A stretch of DNA of 64,000 bases, taken from the NCBI GenBank assembly GCA_900540375.1, contig UQFS01000004.1:62001-126000 (forward strand), given 5' to 3'. A program made the translations under genes and the position numbers. The notes below the pieces were generated by a model. It worked only from the letters and a program-made list of their open reading frames with translations, was not told where the DNA came from and ran no database searches. Positions within the stretch are counted from its first letter, which is position 1. Each line of letters opens with the position of its first letter. Shown piece after piece: positions 1 through 8,894 of this stretch. This DNA is from an uncultured Prevotella sp. Lineage in GTDB: Bacteria; Bacteroidota; Bacteroidia; Bacteroidales; Bacteroidaceae.

Positions 1-56
1 TTCTGGAAGGCCTGAACGGTGAACTCGGGTGCGTGCTGATTGATGATCGTTTCCAT
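1..56 (-). CDS. ahpC: Alkyl hydroperoxide reductase subunit C, N-terminal fragment
   Basis: Only the first 18 codons are inside the window; the gene runs off the left edge. The visible N-terminus, METIINQHAPEFTVQAFQ, matches the start of Bacteroidales AhpC, the two-cysteine peroxiredoxin that reduces H2O2 and organic peroxides with electrons from AhpF in the cytoplasm. The catalytic cysteines are not visible. Upstream, on the same strand, are a Bacteroidetes promoter and an OxyR-like palindrome, which fits the family. The identification rests on a short peptide plus this regulatory context. Confidence 0.75.
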   Translation of the reverse strand, partial: METIINQHAPEFTVQAFQ

Positions 57-150
57 AATCTCTTATTTTTTATTTATTTTGTGTTGTGTTGTTGTGAGGT
101 AAAATCTCTTTTGTTTGTGATGTTGTGAGTGTTATTTTTGTTTTCTGATG

Positions 151-182
151 CAAAGTTATGGATATTCCTTGATGATGACAAC
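151..182 (-). promoter_or_regulatory. Promoter of ahpC
   Basis: On the minus strand there is a -7 box TAACTTTG (151-158) and, 20 bases upstream, a TTG element (179-181). This is the Bacteroidetes arrangement (TTTG-N19-TAnnTTTG). The leader to the ahpC ATG would be about 90 bases. Confidence 0.6.
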
Positions 183-216
183 AGACAGAGACTATCGCAT
201 CATAGATAAAATCTAT
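181..216. promoter_or_regulatory. Candidate OxyR-binding region between ahpC and leuS
   Basis: Bases 202-216 read ATAGATAAAATCTAT, which fits the OxyR half-site pattern ATAGnTnnnAnCTAT exactly. A degenerate second half-site (ACAG....CTAT) lies at 181-195, with a 6-base gap instead of the canonical 7. The pair sits at and just upstream of the -33 element of the ahpC promoter, the usual place for an activator. A further CATAGATAA copy lies at 257-265. The pattern match is seen in the sequence; OxyR control of ahpC is known in Bacteroides; binding here is inferred. Confidence 0.55.
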
Positions 217-316
217 ATCTCAGTATAAGGCACTGTTTATCAGTACCCTATTTAATCATAGATAACCTGCGGCGATTCTCATTTCTTACTCCTGTTGCAC
301 ATTTTGCACCATTGAT

Positions 317-347
317 TTTGTTTTGTGGATTGATTTGTGTAACTTTG
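317..347 (+). promoter_or_regulatory. Promoter of leuS
   Basis: TTTG (317-320), a spacer of exactly 19, then TAACTTTG (340-347): a full match to the Bacteroidetes primary-sigma consensus. It predicts a leader of about 65 bases. That leader contains a perfect 8+3+8 palindrome (ACCTTATT-TAT-AATAAGGT, 358-376). Confidence 0.8.
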
Positions 348-415
348 CATGTAATATACCTTATTTATAATAAGGTGTAAGCCAAAGAAACAATAAAATA
401 AGATATTATATACAC

Positions 416-3277
416 ATGGACTACAATTTCAGAGAGATTGAGAAAAAGTGGCAGAAAGAGTGGGTCGATCATAAGACCTACAAGGTCACAGAGGACCCTA
501 ACCGCCCGAAATACTACGTGCTCAACATGTTTCCTTACCCTTCCGGCGCAGGATTGCATGTAGGTCATCCGCTGGGATACATTGCCAGTGACATCTATGC
601 ACGCTACAAGCGGCTCAACGGCTTCAATGTTCTCAATCCTATGGGATATGACGCTTACGGACTGCCCGCTGAGCAGTATGCCATCAAAACCGGGCAGCAC
701 CCCGCCATCACCACTGAGCAGAACATCAACCGCTACCGCGAGCAGCTCGACAAGATCGGCTTCTGCTTTGACTGGGACCGTGAGGTGCGCACCTGCGACC
801 CGCATTACTATCACTGGACACAGTGGGCTTTCGAGAAGATGTTCAACTCTTACTACGACAACGACCTGAAGAAGGCTCAGCCCATCGACAAGCTGATTGC
901 ACACTTTGAGCAGCAGGGTACTGAAGGACTCAACGTGGCGCAGGGCGACGACACCGTCAGCTTCACCGCTGAAGAGTGGAAAGCTATGGACGAAAAGCAG
1001 AAGAGCGATGCGCTGATGAACTACCGCATAGCCTACAAAGGCGAGACAATGGTCAACTGGTGTGCTGGACTGGGTACCGTGCTGGCCAATGACGAGGTCG
1101 TCGAGGGCGTCAGCTTGCGTGGTGGCTTCCCCGTGGTGCAGAAGAAGATGAGCCAGTGGTGCCTGCGTGTCTCCGCTTATGCTCAGCGTCTGCTCGACGG
1201 TCTTGACACCATCCAGTGGAGCGATTCTATCAAGGAGACACAGAAGAACTGGATCGGACGCTCGGAAGGTACTGAGGTGGAGTTCCAGGTGAAGGACTCC
1301 GACGTGAAGTTCACCATCTTCACCACCCGTGCCGACACGATGTTCGGCGTCACCTTCATGGTGCTCGCCCCAGAGTCTGACTATGTCAGTCAGGTGACCA
1401 CCGAGGAGCAGAAAGCCGAAGTGGACAAATATATTGACTATGTCAAGAAGCGCACCGAGCTGGAGCGTATGTCCGACCGCAAGGTCACGGGTGTGTTCAC
1501 AGGCTCTTACGCCATCAACCCGCTTACGGGTGATGCTATTCCAATCTGGGTTTCAGAGTATGTACTCGCCGGATATGGTACGGGTGCCATCATGGCCGTG
1601 CCGGCTCACGACAGCCGCGACTATGCCTTTGCCAAACATTTCAATCTGCCTATCATCCCGCTCATCGAGGGTGCCGACGTTTCGGAGGAGAGCTTCGATG
1701 CCAAGGAAGGCATCGTCACCAACTCACCGCGTGAGGGCAAACAGGGTCTCTATGGATTCTCGCTCAATGGTTTGACAGTGAAAGAAGCTATCGCCGCCAC
1801 GAAGAAGTTCGTCACCGAGAAGGGCATCGGACGTGTGAAAGTCAACTACCGTCTGCGCGACGCCATCTTCTCCCGTCAGCGCTATTGGGGTGAGCCCTTC
1901 CCCGTCTATTACGACAACGGCATCCCTTGCATGGTGCCCGAAGAGTGTCTGCCCATCGAGTTGCCTGAGATTTCTGAATATAAGCCTACCGAGAGCGGCG
2001 AGCCACCATTGGGCCGTGCCACCAAGTGGGCATGGGACACCGTCAACAAGCAGGTCGTGGAGAACAGCAAGATCGACCAGAAGACCGTCTTCCCGATCGA
2101 CCTTTACACCATGCCGGGCTTTGCGGGAAGTAGTGCTTACTACCTCCGCTACATGGATCCCCACAACGATGAAGAACTTGTCTCGAAGAAAGCTGACGAA
2201 TACTGGCGCCATGTCGACCTCTATGTAGGCGGCACAGAGCACGCCACCGGCCACTTGATCTACAGCCGTTTCTGGAATAAGTTCCTCCACGACTACGGCG
2301 TGAGCTGTGAGGAAGAGCCGTTCCAGAAGCTCATCAACCAGGGCATGATCCAAGGACGAAGCAACTTTGTCTATCGTGTGGGCGAGCTCAGTACTGCCGA
2401 CAAACCGGTGTTCGTGAGCTATAACCTGCGTAAGAATTATAAGGAAGTGACGCCGATCCACGTGTGGGTCAACCTTGTGAAGAACGACATCCTCGACACT
2501 GAGGCCTTCAAGCAGTGGAGCCCTGAGTACAAGAATGCTGAGTTCATCCTTGAGGACGGCAAATATGTCTGCGGCTGGGCCATTGAGAAGATGTCCAAGT
2601 CGATGTACAACGTGGTCAATCCCGACGACATAGTGCGCGACTACGGTGCTGACACGCTCCGTCTCTACGAGATGTTCCTCGGTCCGGTTGAGGCCAGCAA
2701 GCCTTGGGATACCAATGGCATCGACGGCTGCTTCCGTTTCCTGAAGAAGGTCTGGAGCCTGTTCTGGGAAAATCGTACCGACAAATGGCTCGTCGACGAC
2801 GCTGATCCCTCGAAGGACAGCTTGAAGAGTGTGCACAAGCTCATCAAGAAGGTGACCGGCGACATCGAGTCGTTCTCTTACAACACAAGCATCTCTGCTT
2901 TCATGATCTGCGTCAGCGAGCTCGGTCAGCAGAAGTGCCACAACCGTGAACTGCTGCGCGACTTGGTCATCCTCATCGCTCCCTTTGCTCCCCATATCGC
3001 TGAGGAGCTGTGGCAGCAGCTCGGCGGGAAAGGATCGGTATGCGACGCACAGTGGCCGAAATGGAATGAGGCTTACTTGCAGGACAATGAGTTGCAGATG
3101 ACCGTCAGCTTCAATGGCAAGGCCCGCTATCAGAAGATGTTCCCCGCTGATGCCTCGAAAGACGACATCCAGCAGGCTACTCTCGACGACGAGCGCAGCA
3201 AGAAGTATCTCGACGGCAAGCAGATCGTCAAGGTCATCGTCGTGCCCAAGAAGATTATCAATATCGTTATCAAATAG
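416..3277 (+). CDS. leuS: Leucyl-tRNA synthetase
   Basis: Charges tRNA-Leu with leucine in the cytoplasm. The 953-residue protein has the class I signature HVGH (HIGH equivalent) near residues 49-52 and EKMSKS near residue 725. Between them lie the CP1 editing region (threonine-rich TIFTTRADT near residue 300) and extra inserted segments, which explain a length above the usual 860 or so and are common in Bacteroidetes LeuRS. The ATG at 416 directly precedes the conserved DYNFREIEKKWQ start. A consensus promoter lies upstream, and the YitT-like gene starts 3 bases after the stop, so the two are probably cotranscribed. Confidence 0.97.
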   Translation: MDYNFREIEKKWQKEWVDHKTYKVTEDPNRPKYYVLNMFPYPSGAGLHVGHPLGYIASDIYARYKRLNGFNVLNPMGYDAYGLPAEQYAIKTGQHPAITTEQNINRYREQLDKIGFCFDWDREVRTCDPHYYHWTQWAFEKMFNSYYDNDLKKAQPIDKLIAHFEQQGTEGLNVAQGDDTVSFTAEEWKAMDEKQKSDALMNYRIAYKGETMVNWCAGLGTVLANDEVVEGVSLRGGFPVVQKKMSQWCLRVSAYAQRLLDGLDTIQWSDSIKETQKNWIGRSEGTEVEFQVKDSDVKFTIFTTRADTMFGVTFMVLAPESDYVSQVTTEEQKAEVDKYIDYVKKRTELERMSDRKVTGVFTGSYAINPLTGDAIPIWVSEYVLAGYGTGAIMAVPAHDSRDYAFAKHFNLPIIPLIEGADVSEESFDAKEGIVTNSPREGKQGLYGFSLNGLTVKEAIAATKKFVTEKGIGRVKVNYRLRDAIFSRQRYWGEPFPVYYDNGIPCMVPEECLPIELPEISEYKPTESGEPPLGRATKWAWDTVNKQVVENSKIDQKTVFPIDLYTMPGFAGSSAYYLRYMDPHNDEELVSKKADEYWRHVDLYVGGTEHATGHLIYSRFWNKFLHDYGVSCEEEPFQKLINQGMIQGRSNFVYRVGELSTADKPVFVSYNLRKNYKEVTPIHVWVNLVKNDILDTEAFKQWSPEYKNAEFILEDGKYVCGWAIEKMSKSMYNVVNPDDIVRDYGADTLRLYEMFLGPVEASKPWDTNGIDGCFRFLKKVWSLFWENRTDKWLVDDADPSKDSLKSVHKLIKKVTGDIESFSYNTSISAFMICVSELGQQKCHNRELLRDLVILIAPFAPHIAEELWQQLGGKGSVCDAQWPKWNEAYLQDNELQMTVSFNGKARYQKMFPADASKDDIQQATLDDERSKKYLDGKQIVKVIVVPKKIINIVIK

Positions 3278-3280
3278 TTT

Positions 3281-4285
3281 ATGACCATTGATCATCGTAT
3301 CATATACAACGAGGCTAAGGATTATGTAGGCATAACCCTTGGCCTCGTTTTGTATGCTGCCGCCTTCACCATCTTTCTCTTGCCCTATGAGATTGTCACG
3401 GGCGGTGTGACGGGTATGTCGGCTATCATCTATTACGCGACGGGGTTTAAGATTGAGAACACCTACATGATCATCAACCTCGCCCTGCTCGTCGTGGCGT
3501 TGAAGATTCTTGGATGGAAGTTTTTGATGAAGACGATCTATGCCATTTTCACGCTCTACTTCCTCTTGAAGTTCGCGCAGATACTCATGCCGATGGATGC
3601 TTCGGGTCACTATGTCAAGATTCTCGGACCGGGACAGGATTTCATGTCGCTGCTCATCGGCTGTTGCTTCACGGGATCGGCACTTGCCATTGTCTTCCTC
3701 AACAACGGATCTACGGGCGGAACGGACATCATTGCCGCCTGCGTCAATAAATATCGCGACTTATCGTTGGGTCAAGTGCTCATGGCCGTGGACTTCTGTA
3801 TCATCGGCTCCTGCTTCTTTTTCCCGCAGTTCGGCGACTTTCTTGGCCGGTCCCACAAGGTGGTGTTTGGTTTCTGCACCATGGTGGTGGAGAATTTCAT
3901 GCTCGATCATGTGATGAACATCCAGCGGCAGAGTGTGCAGTTCATGATCTTCTCGAAGAAATATCAGGAGATCGCCAACGCCATCGGCACGCAGATGGAG
4001 CATGGTGTGACGATCCTTGACGGACACGGATGGTACACCGGACAGGACATGAAGGTGCTCTGTATCCTTGCCAAGAAAAACGAAAGCGTCGCTATCTTCC
4101 GTCTCATCAAGATGATCGACCCGCAGGCTTTTGTCAGCCAGAGTTCTGTCATCGGTGTGTATGGCGAGGGCTTCGACCGCATCAAAGTCAACGTGCCTAA
4201 GAAACTCAAGAAAAAACAGAATATCCTCGATATTCCGCCTGTTGCCAATGACCAGGTGGATCAGGAACAAAACAATAAAGCATGA
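3281..4285 (+). CDS. YitT family membrane protein (DUF161/DUF2179)
   Basis: A 334-residue inner-membrane protein. The first 200 or so residues hold five or six hydrophobic helices including a glycine-rich segment (TGGTDIIAA), typical of the YitT membrane domain. Residues of about 220-290 form the soluble DUF2179 domain (GVTILDGHGWYTGQDMKVL). Function is unestablished; some homologues are called membrane transporters without firm evidence. It begins 3 bases after leuS and overlaps rdgB by four bases (ATGA), so it is the middle gene of a three-gene unit. Confidence 0.9.
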   Translation: MTIDHRIIYNEAKDYVGITLGLVLYAAAFTIFLLPYEIVTGGVTGMSAIIYYATGFKIENTYMIINLALLVVALKILGWKFLMKTIYAIFTLYFLLKFAQILMPMDASGHYVKILGPGQDFMSLLIGCCFTGSALAIVFLNNGSTGGTDIIAACVNKYRDLSLGQVLMAVDFCIIGSCFFFPQFGDFLGRSHKVVFGFCTMVVENFMLDHVMNIQRQSVQFMIFSKKYQEIANAIGTQMEHGVTILDGHGWYTGQDMKVLCILAKKNESVAIFRLIKMIDPQAFVSQSSVIGVYGEGFDRIKVNVPKKLKKKQNILDIPPVANDQVDQEQNNKA

Positions 4286-4887
4286 AAATAGTTTTTGCTA
4301 CGAACAACCAGCATAAGCTGCGCGAGATACGTGAAATCCTCGGTCCTGACTTTGAGATTGTCTCTCTCAGTGACATCGGTTGCCACGAGGACATCCCTGA
4401 GACAGGCAACACGCTTGAGGAGAATGCCCATCAGAAGGCTGAGTATATCTTTGACCACTATCATCTCAACTGCTTCGCCGACGACACGGGACTGGAGGTA
4501 GAGGCTCTCGGCGGTGCGCCGGGCGTGCACTCTGCCCGCTATGCCGAAGGCACAGACCACGACAGTGAGGCCAACATGGCGAAACTCCTGCGTGAGCTCG
4601 ACGGTAAGAACAACCGCCACGCACGCTTCCGCACGGTCATCTCGCTGATCACCATGGAGGGCGACAACCCGGTGTGCAGTCGTGAATATCAGTTTGAGGG
4701 CGAAGTGCGCGGACGCATCGCTACCGAGAAACACGGCATCGAGGGCTTTGGCTATGACCCGCTCTTCATCCCTGACGGCTATGACAAGAGTTTCGCTGAA
4801 CTGGGAGAAGAGATTAAAAACAAGATCTCGCACCGCGCTAAAGCCGTTGAGCAGCTTGCCGTGCACTTGAAAAGTGAGATGCTGTAA
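4282..4887 (+). CDS. rdgB: Non-canonical purine NTP pyrophosphatase (RdgB/HAM1)
   Basis: Hydrolyses dITP, ITP and XTP to monophosphates, keeping deaminated purines out of DNA and RNA. The 201-residue length is normal. Family motifs are FATNNQHKLREI at the N-terminus, FADDTGLEVEAL near residue 65, GFGYDPLF near residue 153 and SHRAKA near residue 183. The start codon overlaps the stop of the YitT-like gene (ATGA), implying translational coupling. Confidence 0.95.
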   Translation: MKIVFATNNQHKLREIREILGPDFEIVSLSDIGCHEDIPETGNTLEENAHQKAEYIFDHYHLNCFADDTGLEVEALGGAPGVHSARYAEGTDHDSEANMAKLLRELDGKNNRHARFRTVISLITMEGDNPVCSREYQFEGEVRGRIATEKHGIEGFGYDPLFIPDGYDKSFAELGEEIKNKISHRAKAVEQLAVHLKSEML

Positions 4888-4896
4888 ATAGCTTTT

Positions 4897-4961
4897 TTAT
4901 AGACTCTATAGAAGCTATAGCTGCCATAGAATCTATAGTTATAGTGTCTATAGTCTCTATC
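4897..4961. repeat. 9-bp tandem repeat built on CTATAG
   Basis: Seven copies of (C/T)(T/C)ATAG start at 4897, 4906, 4915, 4924, 4933, 4939 and 4948, followed by a truncated CTAT at 4957. Spacing is 9 bases throughout except one 6-base step (4933 to 4939). The core is the palindrome CTATAG and the three bases between cores vary. It fills most of the gap between rdgB and porZ. Function unknown. Confidence 0.85.
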
Positions 4962-4986
4962 TTTAATACCCTTCAAAATTGCCACC

Positions 4987-6981
4987 ATGAGAAAGTATCG
5001 CCTGCTTCTTTTCATCCTGTTCTTTCCGCTCCTGCTCCATGCTCAGTGGAAAGCCTATCTGAGCTACTACGATCCTACCGAAATCGTGGAGGGCGAGGGA
5101 AAGACCATCTATGTGTTGGCCTCAGGGGGCCTTTATCGCTACGACCGCAGCGACCAGAGCCTGACAACCTACGACAAGATCTCGGGACTCAGCGACTGCG
5201 GCATCGCACACATCGGATGGTCGCAGAAGGCCAAGAGGCTGGTCATCGTCTATGACGACTATAACGTCGACTTACTCGCACCCAATGGCGATGTGGTGAA
5301 TATGACTGACTATCAGGATTATTCAACCACAGACACTAAGACGGTCAACGGCGTGGATGTCAACGGCAGCATGGCGTATCTCTCCACCGCCTTTGGCATC
5401 GTGGCGCTGAACGTGGCCGATGCTGAGGTCACCAACACCTACAGACTGGGCTTTTCAGTAAACTACTCCTATGTCAAGGATGGTTATCTTTATGTCGCCA
5501 GCGCTGCCAATGGCCTCTATCGTGGCAAGCTGACCGACAATCTCCTCGACAAAGCTAACTGGACACGCGTGGGAAATTATGTTGCCAAGCCCAATACGGT
5601 ATCAGACGATCTCAAGGCGCTCGTCAAGACACTGCAACCCGGTGGACCCAAATACAATTATTTTGGATTCCTGAAGATGTATGGCAGTAAGCTCTACAGC
5701 TGTAATGGTCTCATGAACTCTAATCCGGGATGTATACAAGTGCTGGGCAACAACGAGTGGTCTTTCTTTCAGGACGACATCGCATCGCAGACGGGTATCA
5801 ACTATCAGGATGTCTTCTGCCTTGATATCGACCCTCGTGACAACAGCCACGTGATGGCCGGATCGCGTGAGGGACTTTATGAGTTCCGCAACGGACAGTT
5901 TGTTAAGCTATGGAACAACCAGAATTCTCCCATCGAGAGTTTCGACAAGAAGAGCAAGGACTATGAGTTGGTCTTTGGTGTGATGTATGACAGGGACGGA
6001 AATCTATGGGTGTTGAACAGTCAGGCTCCCACTCAGTCAATACTGGAATATACCAAGGACGGTGAGTGGAAGTCGTTTCCTCACGAAGAACTGATGAAAC
6101 TGAAATATCTGTTTCCGGACCCCCAGAGTCTCGGCTCGTTGAAAGGTATGATGACCGACAGCCGCGGCTTGGTATGGTTTGTCAATGATCACTGGACCGT
6201 GCCGTCGTTCTATGCTTACCAAGCAGAGACCAATGCGCTCAACAGCTATCAAGGACCTTTTGTCAATGAAGATGGCACTTCTTTGAATATCACCTCTTGC
6301 CAATGTATTACAGAGGATAAAGACAATAACATGTGGATAGGAACTCCAGTAGGACCATTTATGGTTGAAAGCAATCAATTAAGAGAAGCTAATCCTATTC
6401 TCACGCAGGTGAAGGTACCACGCAATGATGGTACTAACTATGCCGACTATTTGCTCTCCGGAGTAAACATCAAGAGCATTGTCGTGGACAAGAATAATCG
6501 TAAGTGGTTCGGTACCAATGGCAATGGCTTATACCTCATCGCTGCTGACAACATCACGACATTGGCTCACTTCACCAAAACCAACAGCAAACTGCTGTCT
6601 GACAATATTCTTTCTTTGGCGCTTAACGACGCTACGGGAGAACTCTTCATCGGTACGGATCAAGGATTGTGCTCTTATAGCGGCAATATCAGCGATTCCG
6701 GCAATGGCATGACAAAGGACAATGTCTGGGCTTACCCAAATCCTGTGAAGCCCGACTATACCGGTGCCATCACCATCACCGGTTTGGAGAATGGATCTAA
6801 CGTGAAGATCGTCACGAGCAACGGCGTGCTGATCAACGAGGGCACTGCCAACAATGGAGAATATAAATGGTATGGCATCAACAGAGACGGTAAGCGGGTC
6901 GCCAGTGGCGTCTATATGGTGGAAGTAGCAACAAGCGAAGGAGAGAAAGGCGTGGTATGCAAAATAGCTATTGTAAGATAA
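4987..6981 (+). CDS. porZ: PorZ-like type IX secretion system beta-propeller protein
   Basis: A 664-residue secreted protein. It has a signal peptide (residues 1-19, ending LLHAQ) and then the PorZ N-terminal propeller domain (WKAYLSYYDPTEIVEG onward). Further repeats of two-component-regulator propeller type follow (NLWVLNSQ, NNMWIGTP, NRKWFGTNGNGLY, GELFIGTDQGL). The C-terminal 80 residues resemble a T9SS sorting domain (AYPNPVKP... ASGVYMVEV... ending CKIAIVR). In Porphyromonas PorZ is part of the cell-surface attachment complex that processes T9SS cargo and loads A-LPS. The next gene overlaps its 3' end by 25 bases. Confidence 0.85.
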   Translation: MRKYRLLLFILFFPLLLHAQWKAYLSYYDPTEIVEGEGKTIYVLASGGLYRYDRSDQSLTTYDKISGLSDCGIAHIGWSQKAKRLVIVYDDYNVDLLAPNGDVVNMTDYQDYSTTDTKTVNGVDVNGSMAYLSTAFGIVALNVADAEVTNTYRLGFSVNYSYVKDGYLYVASAANGLYRGKLTDNLLDKANWTRVGNYVAKPNTVSDDLKALVKTLQPGGPKYNYFGFLKMYGSKLYSCNGLMNSNPGCIQVLGNNEWSFFQDDIASQTGINYQDVFCLDIDPRDNSHVMAGSREGLYEFRNGQFVKLWNNQNSPIESFDKKSKDYELVFGVMYDRDGNLWVLNSQAPTQSILEYTKDGEWKSFPHEELMKLKYLFPDPQSLGSLKGMMTDSRGLVWFVNDHWTVPSFYAYQAETNALNSYQGPFVNEDGTSLNITSCQCITEDKDNNMWIGTPVGPFMVESNQLREANPILTQVKVPRNDGTNYADYLLSGVNIKSIVVDKNNRKWFGTNGNGLYLIAADNITTLAHFTKTNSKLLSDNILSLALNDATGELFIGTDQGLCSYSGNISDSGNGMTKDNVWAYPNPVKPDYTGAITITGLENGSNVKIVTSNGVLINEGTANNGEYKWYGINRDGKRVASGVYMVEVATSEGEKGVVCKIAIVR

Positions 6982-8216
6982 GTATTGCTTTCTTCTTCTT
7001 CCTTTTAGCGATATTGCTGTTTGTCGGCTACACGCCTACAAATGACGGTGACGGATACATAGATTATGCGCTGATGTCGTTAAAAGACGGACAGCCTTAT
7101 CCTTCACACTCCACTATTCTGGGTCAGCCTTTTATTTGGAACATAGGACATATCAATCTGATTGCTCTCTCGCTATGGCTGACACGCAGCATCGTACCTG
7201 TGCTGGTGCTGATGTGCGCCCTGAAGGCAGTTTCAGCTTTCGTTATTGCGCGAATTACAGAACTGCTTTTCAACCACCGCACAGGACTCATTGCCATCCT
7301 GCTCTATATTGCTTATCCCAACAACTGGGGGCAGAGTACCATGCTGCTCTCTGAGATTCCCTCTGTAGCACTCGCCCTTACAGCCCTGTACCTCACGTTG
7401 AAGTACAACCGTGCAAAGACGTGGATAGCGGCAGGCCTCTTGTTTGCCGTCGCCACATGGATACGTCCCATCTCTCCTATTTATATCGGTTCTGCATTCC
7501 TTTATCATCTTCTTTTCAATCGCAGACTGATTCTCAAGCGCTATGCTTGCATTGTGGGCAGCTATGTAGCCTTGCTCATTGCTGTAGGCACTTCCTGCTA
7601 TTTGCGCACAGGCTATTTCCTTACGCAGCCCACCACAGTGTGGTTTAACTTTATTGCCAACACTTATGAGAAAAGTACAAAGGTGGACTACACTCAGCCC
7701 GTTTACCCTAAAGGCACAGCCCGCTGCATCGCTAACCGTGAGAAGCTTACTGCCCTGCAATGCCGCGACATCTGGAGACAGCGCTCTCTGCAATGGCTCG
7801 GCAACCACAAAATCGCCTATCTGAAGAAAGTGCCCGGGCGGCTCTTCTGGATGTATTATGAAGACATTGATAACATAGCGGCGTTTTTGAAGGATAAGCA
7901 ACATGCTGAGAACAACTATGTCACGTTGCCTGCCACCTCAATAGCACATCAGATCAATAGTCTCTCGCCGATTCAGTATTTTGCGCTTATCAACGAAATC
8001 TTTTATCTCATCATTGTTTTGATGGCTGTTACGGCGACAGCGCAGTTGCTCCGCAAGCGAGATGATTGTAGTCTATTCCTACCCTTATTTATCATTGTTG
8101 CCGGTTCTTTAGCCTTAGTGCTGGTTTCTCATGGTGAGACTCGCTTTAAGGCTCCTTTCATACCTTTCTTGTTTATGTTGGCTGCAAGTGTGTCTATCAA
8201 GATGCGGAACACCTAA
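6957..8216 (+). CDS. GT39/ArnT-like membrane glycosyltransferase
   Basis: A 419-residue polytopic membrane protein with about ten hydrophobic segments. After the first helix it has an acidic motif NDGDGYIDYALM in the first outside loop. GT-C/GT39 enzymes keep their catalytic acidic residue there, and they use lipid-linked sugars on the periplasmic face. No closer family is recognisable and the substrate is unknown. The start at 6957 overlaps porZ by 25 bases; the next internal methionine would delete the first membrane helix, so the overlap is probably real. Confidence 0.65.
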   Translation: MQNSYCKISIAFFFFLLAILLFVGYTPTNDGDGYIDYALMSLKDGQPYPSHSTILGQPFIWNIGHINLIALSLWLTRSIVPVLVLMCALKAVSAFVIARITELLFNHRTGLIAILLYIAYPNNWGQSTMLLSEIPSVALALTALYLTLKYNRAKTWIAAGLLFAVATWIRPISPIYIGSAFLYHLLFNRRLILKRYACIVGSYVALLIAVGTSCYLRTGYFLTQPTTVWFNFIANTYEKSTKVDYTQPVYPKGTARCIANREKLTALQCRDIWRQRSLQWLGNHKIAYLKKVPGRLFWMYYEDIDNIAAFLKDKQHAENNYVTLPATSIAHQINSLSPIQYFALINEIFYLIIVLMAVTATAQLLRKRDDCSLFLPLFIIVAGSLALVLVSHGETRFKAPFIPFLFMLAASVSIKMRNT

Positions 8217-8271
8217 ATCGACGATGTCGGATGATGGTCGTATGATGTAAATTTCGTGACAAAACACCTTT

Positions 8272-8295
8272 AACTTTCTGTTTCATTCCAGAGAG
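8272..8295. repeat. Dispersed 24-base repeat, copy 1
   Basis: The segment is identical at 22 of 24 positions to 47149-47172; the differences are at offsets 9 and 18. Both copies lie shortly after a stop codon (56 and 24 bases) and about 60-110 bases before a 22-bp tandem array, so they look like parts of one dispersed element. Confidence 0.7.
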
Positions 8296-8382
8296 CGAAG
8301 AAGACTGATAATTACCGAAAACAGTGTTTAAAGTCATAAAAAACCATCATGAAAACGTCATTTCAGTGAGATGTAAGGTAGA

Positions 8383-8448
8383 AAACGGTACTTTGATGCG
8401 ATGGAAACGGTACTTTGACAAGGTCAGAAAGGTACTCTGACGAAAAAT
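8383..8448. repeat. 22-bp tandem array A (three units)
   Basis: Units begin at 8383, 8405 and 8427, a period of exactly 22. The shared core is AAACGGTACTTTGA, degraded in unit 3 to AAAGGTACTCTGA. The array lies downstream of the GT39-like gene. The period is not a multiple of three, which argues against coding origin. Confidence 0.75.
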
Positions 8449-8484
8449 TCTCTAGAGAATTTTTCATCAAAAAGCCTTTCTGAC
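8424..8484. repeat. Nested inverted repeat around a perfect 24-base palindrome
   Basis: The perfect palindrome 8442-8465 has 12-base arms (GAAAAATTCTCT and its complement). It is flanked almost symmetrically by a second pair, GTCAGAAAGG (8424-8433) and CCTTTCTGAC (8475-8484). As RNA this would form a long stem; as DNA it could extrude a cruciform. It may terminate transcription from the GT39-like gene. Confidence 0.8.
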
Positions 8485-8856
8485 AATCTCATAAACTGTT
8501 CGTTTTTCGGAAGTCTTTGTTAATCAAGTAATTATAAAATCGTGCTATTTTCGCGAAAATCGGAGCAAGAGACACGTTGCTCACAAAGAATCGATTCTCA
8601 GAGCCCGTTTTCTGTCAGTTTACCCGACAAATATGCGTAATTCTCTGCTGGGACTTATGCCACAGCATCCTGCCTTTTCTTGTTCCCGTCTCGCTGCTGT
8701 CTGCCGATGATGTGAGGTATGTAAGCCGGGCAGTATTGCTGATGAAAATCAGAGCCGTTCAGCGATAATTCATCATTTCTTGTATTTTTTTTCCTTAGAA
8801 TCCCCCTTTTTTAAAAGAAAGTCCTACAACCCACAATGCAAGTCAAAAAGATTTTG

Positions 8857-8864
8857 TAAATTTG
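8857..8864 (+). promoter_or_regulatory. -7 box upstream of the sugar operon
   Basis: TAAATTTG matches TAnnTTTG; no clear TTTG lies 19-21 bases upstream. It decides the start of the aminotransferase gene: the upstream TTG at 8862 lies inside this box, so the ATG at 8895 is the likely start. Confidence 0.55.
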
Positions 8865-8894
8865 CACTTGGCGCTTGATTCGCTTAAAAAGAGT

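Larger units (their letters stand above)
8217..8894. other. 678-base gap rich in repeats, without a convincing gene
   Basis: The gap holds a dispersed 24-base repeat (8272-8295), a three-unit 22-bp tandem array (8383-8448), a perfect 24-base palindrome (8442-8465) nested in a longer inverted repeat, and the -7 box of the next operon (8857-8864). The only sizeable open frame (8577-8768) has no recognisable protein features. Confidence 0.7.

Noticed and set aside
1724..3610. A 628-codon open frame on the minus strand opposite leuS and the YitT-like gene
   Set aside because: It mirrors the codon structure of leuS, has no domain-like motifs, and spans the stop/start junction of two real genes.
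8383..8448. CRISPR-like repeat array
   Set aside because: Here and at the other four arrays the units are contiguous 22-mers with no unique spacers, and no cas genes are in the window.
8577..8768. A 63-codon open frame upstream of the sugar operon
   Set aside because: No start context, no family resemblance, and it lies in repeat-rich intergenic DNA.
8862..8894. Upstream TTG start for the DegT aminotransferase
   Set aside because: The TTG overlaps a TAnnTTTG box, so it would not be transcribed; the family starts at the ATG 8895.
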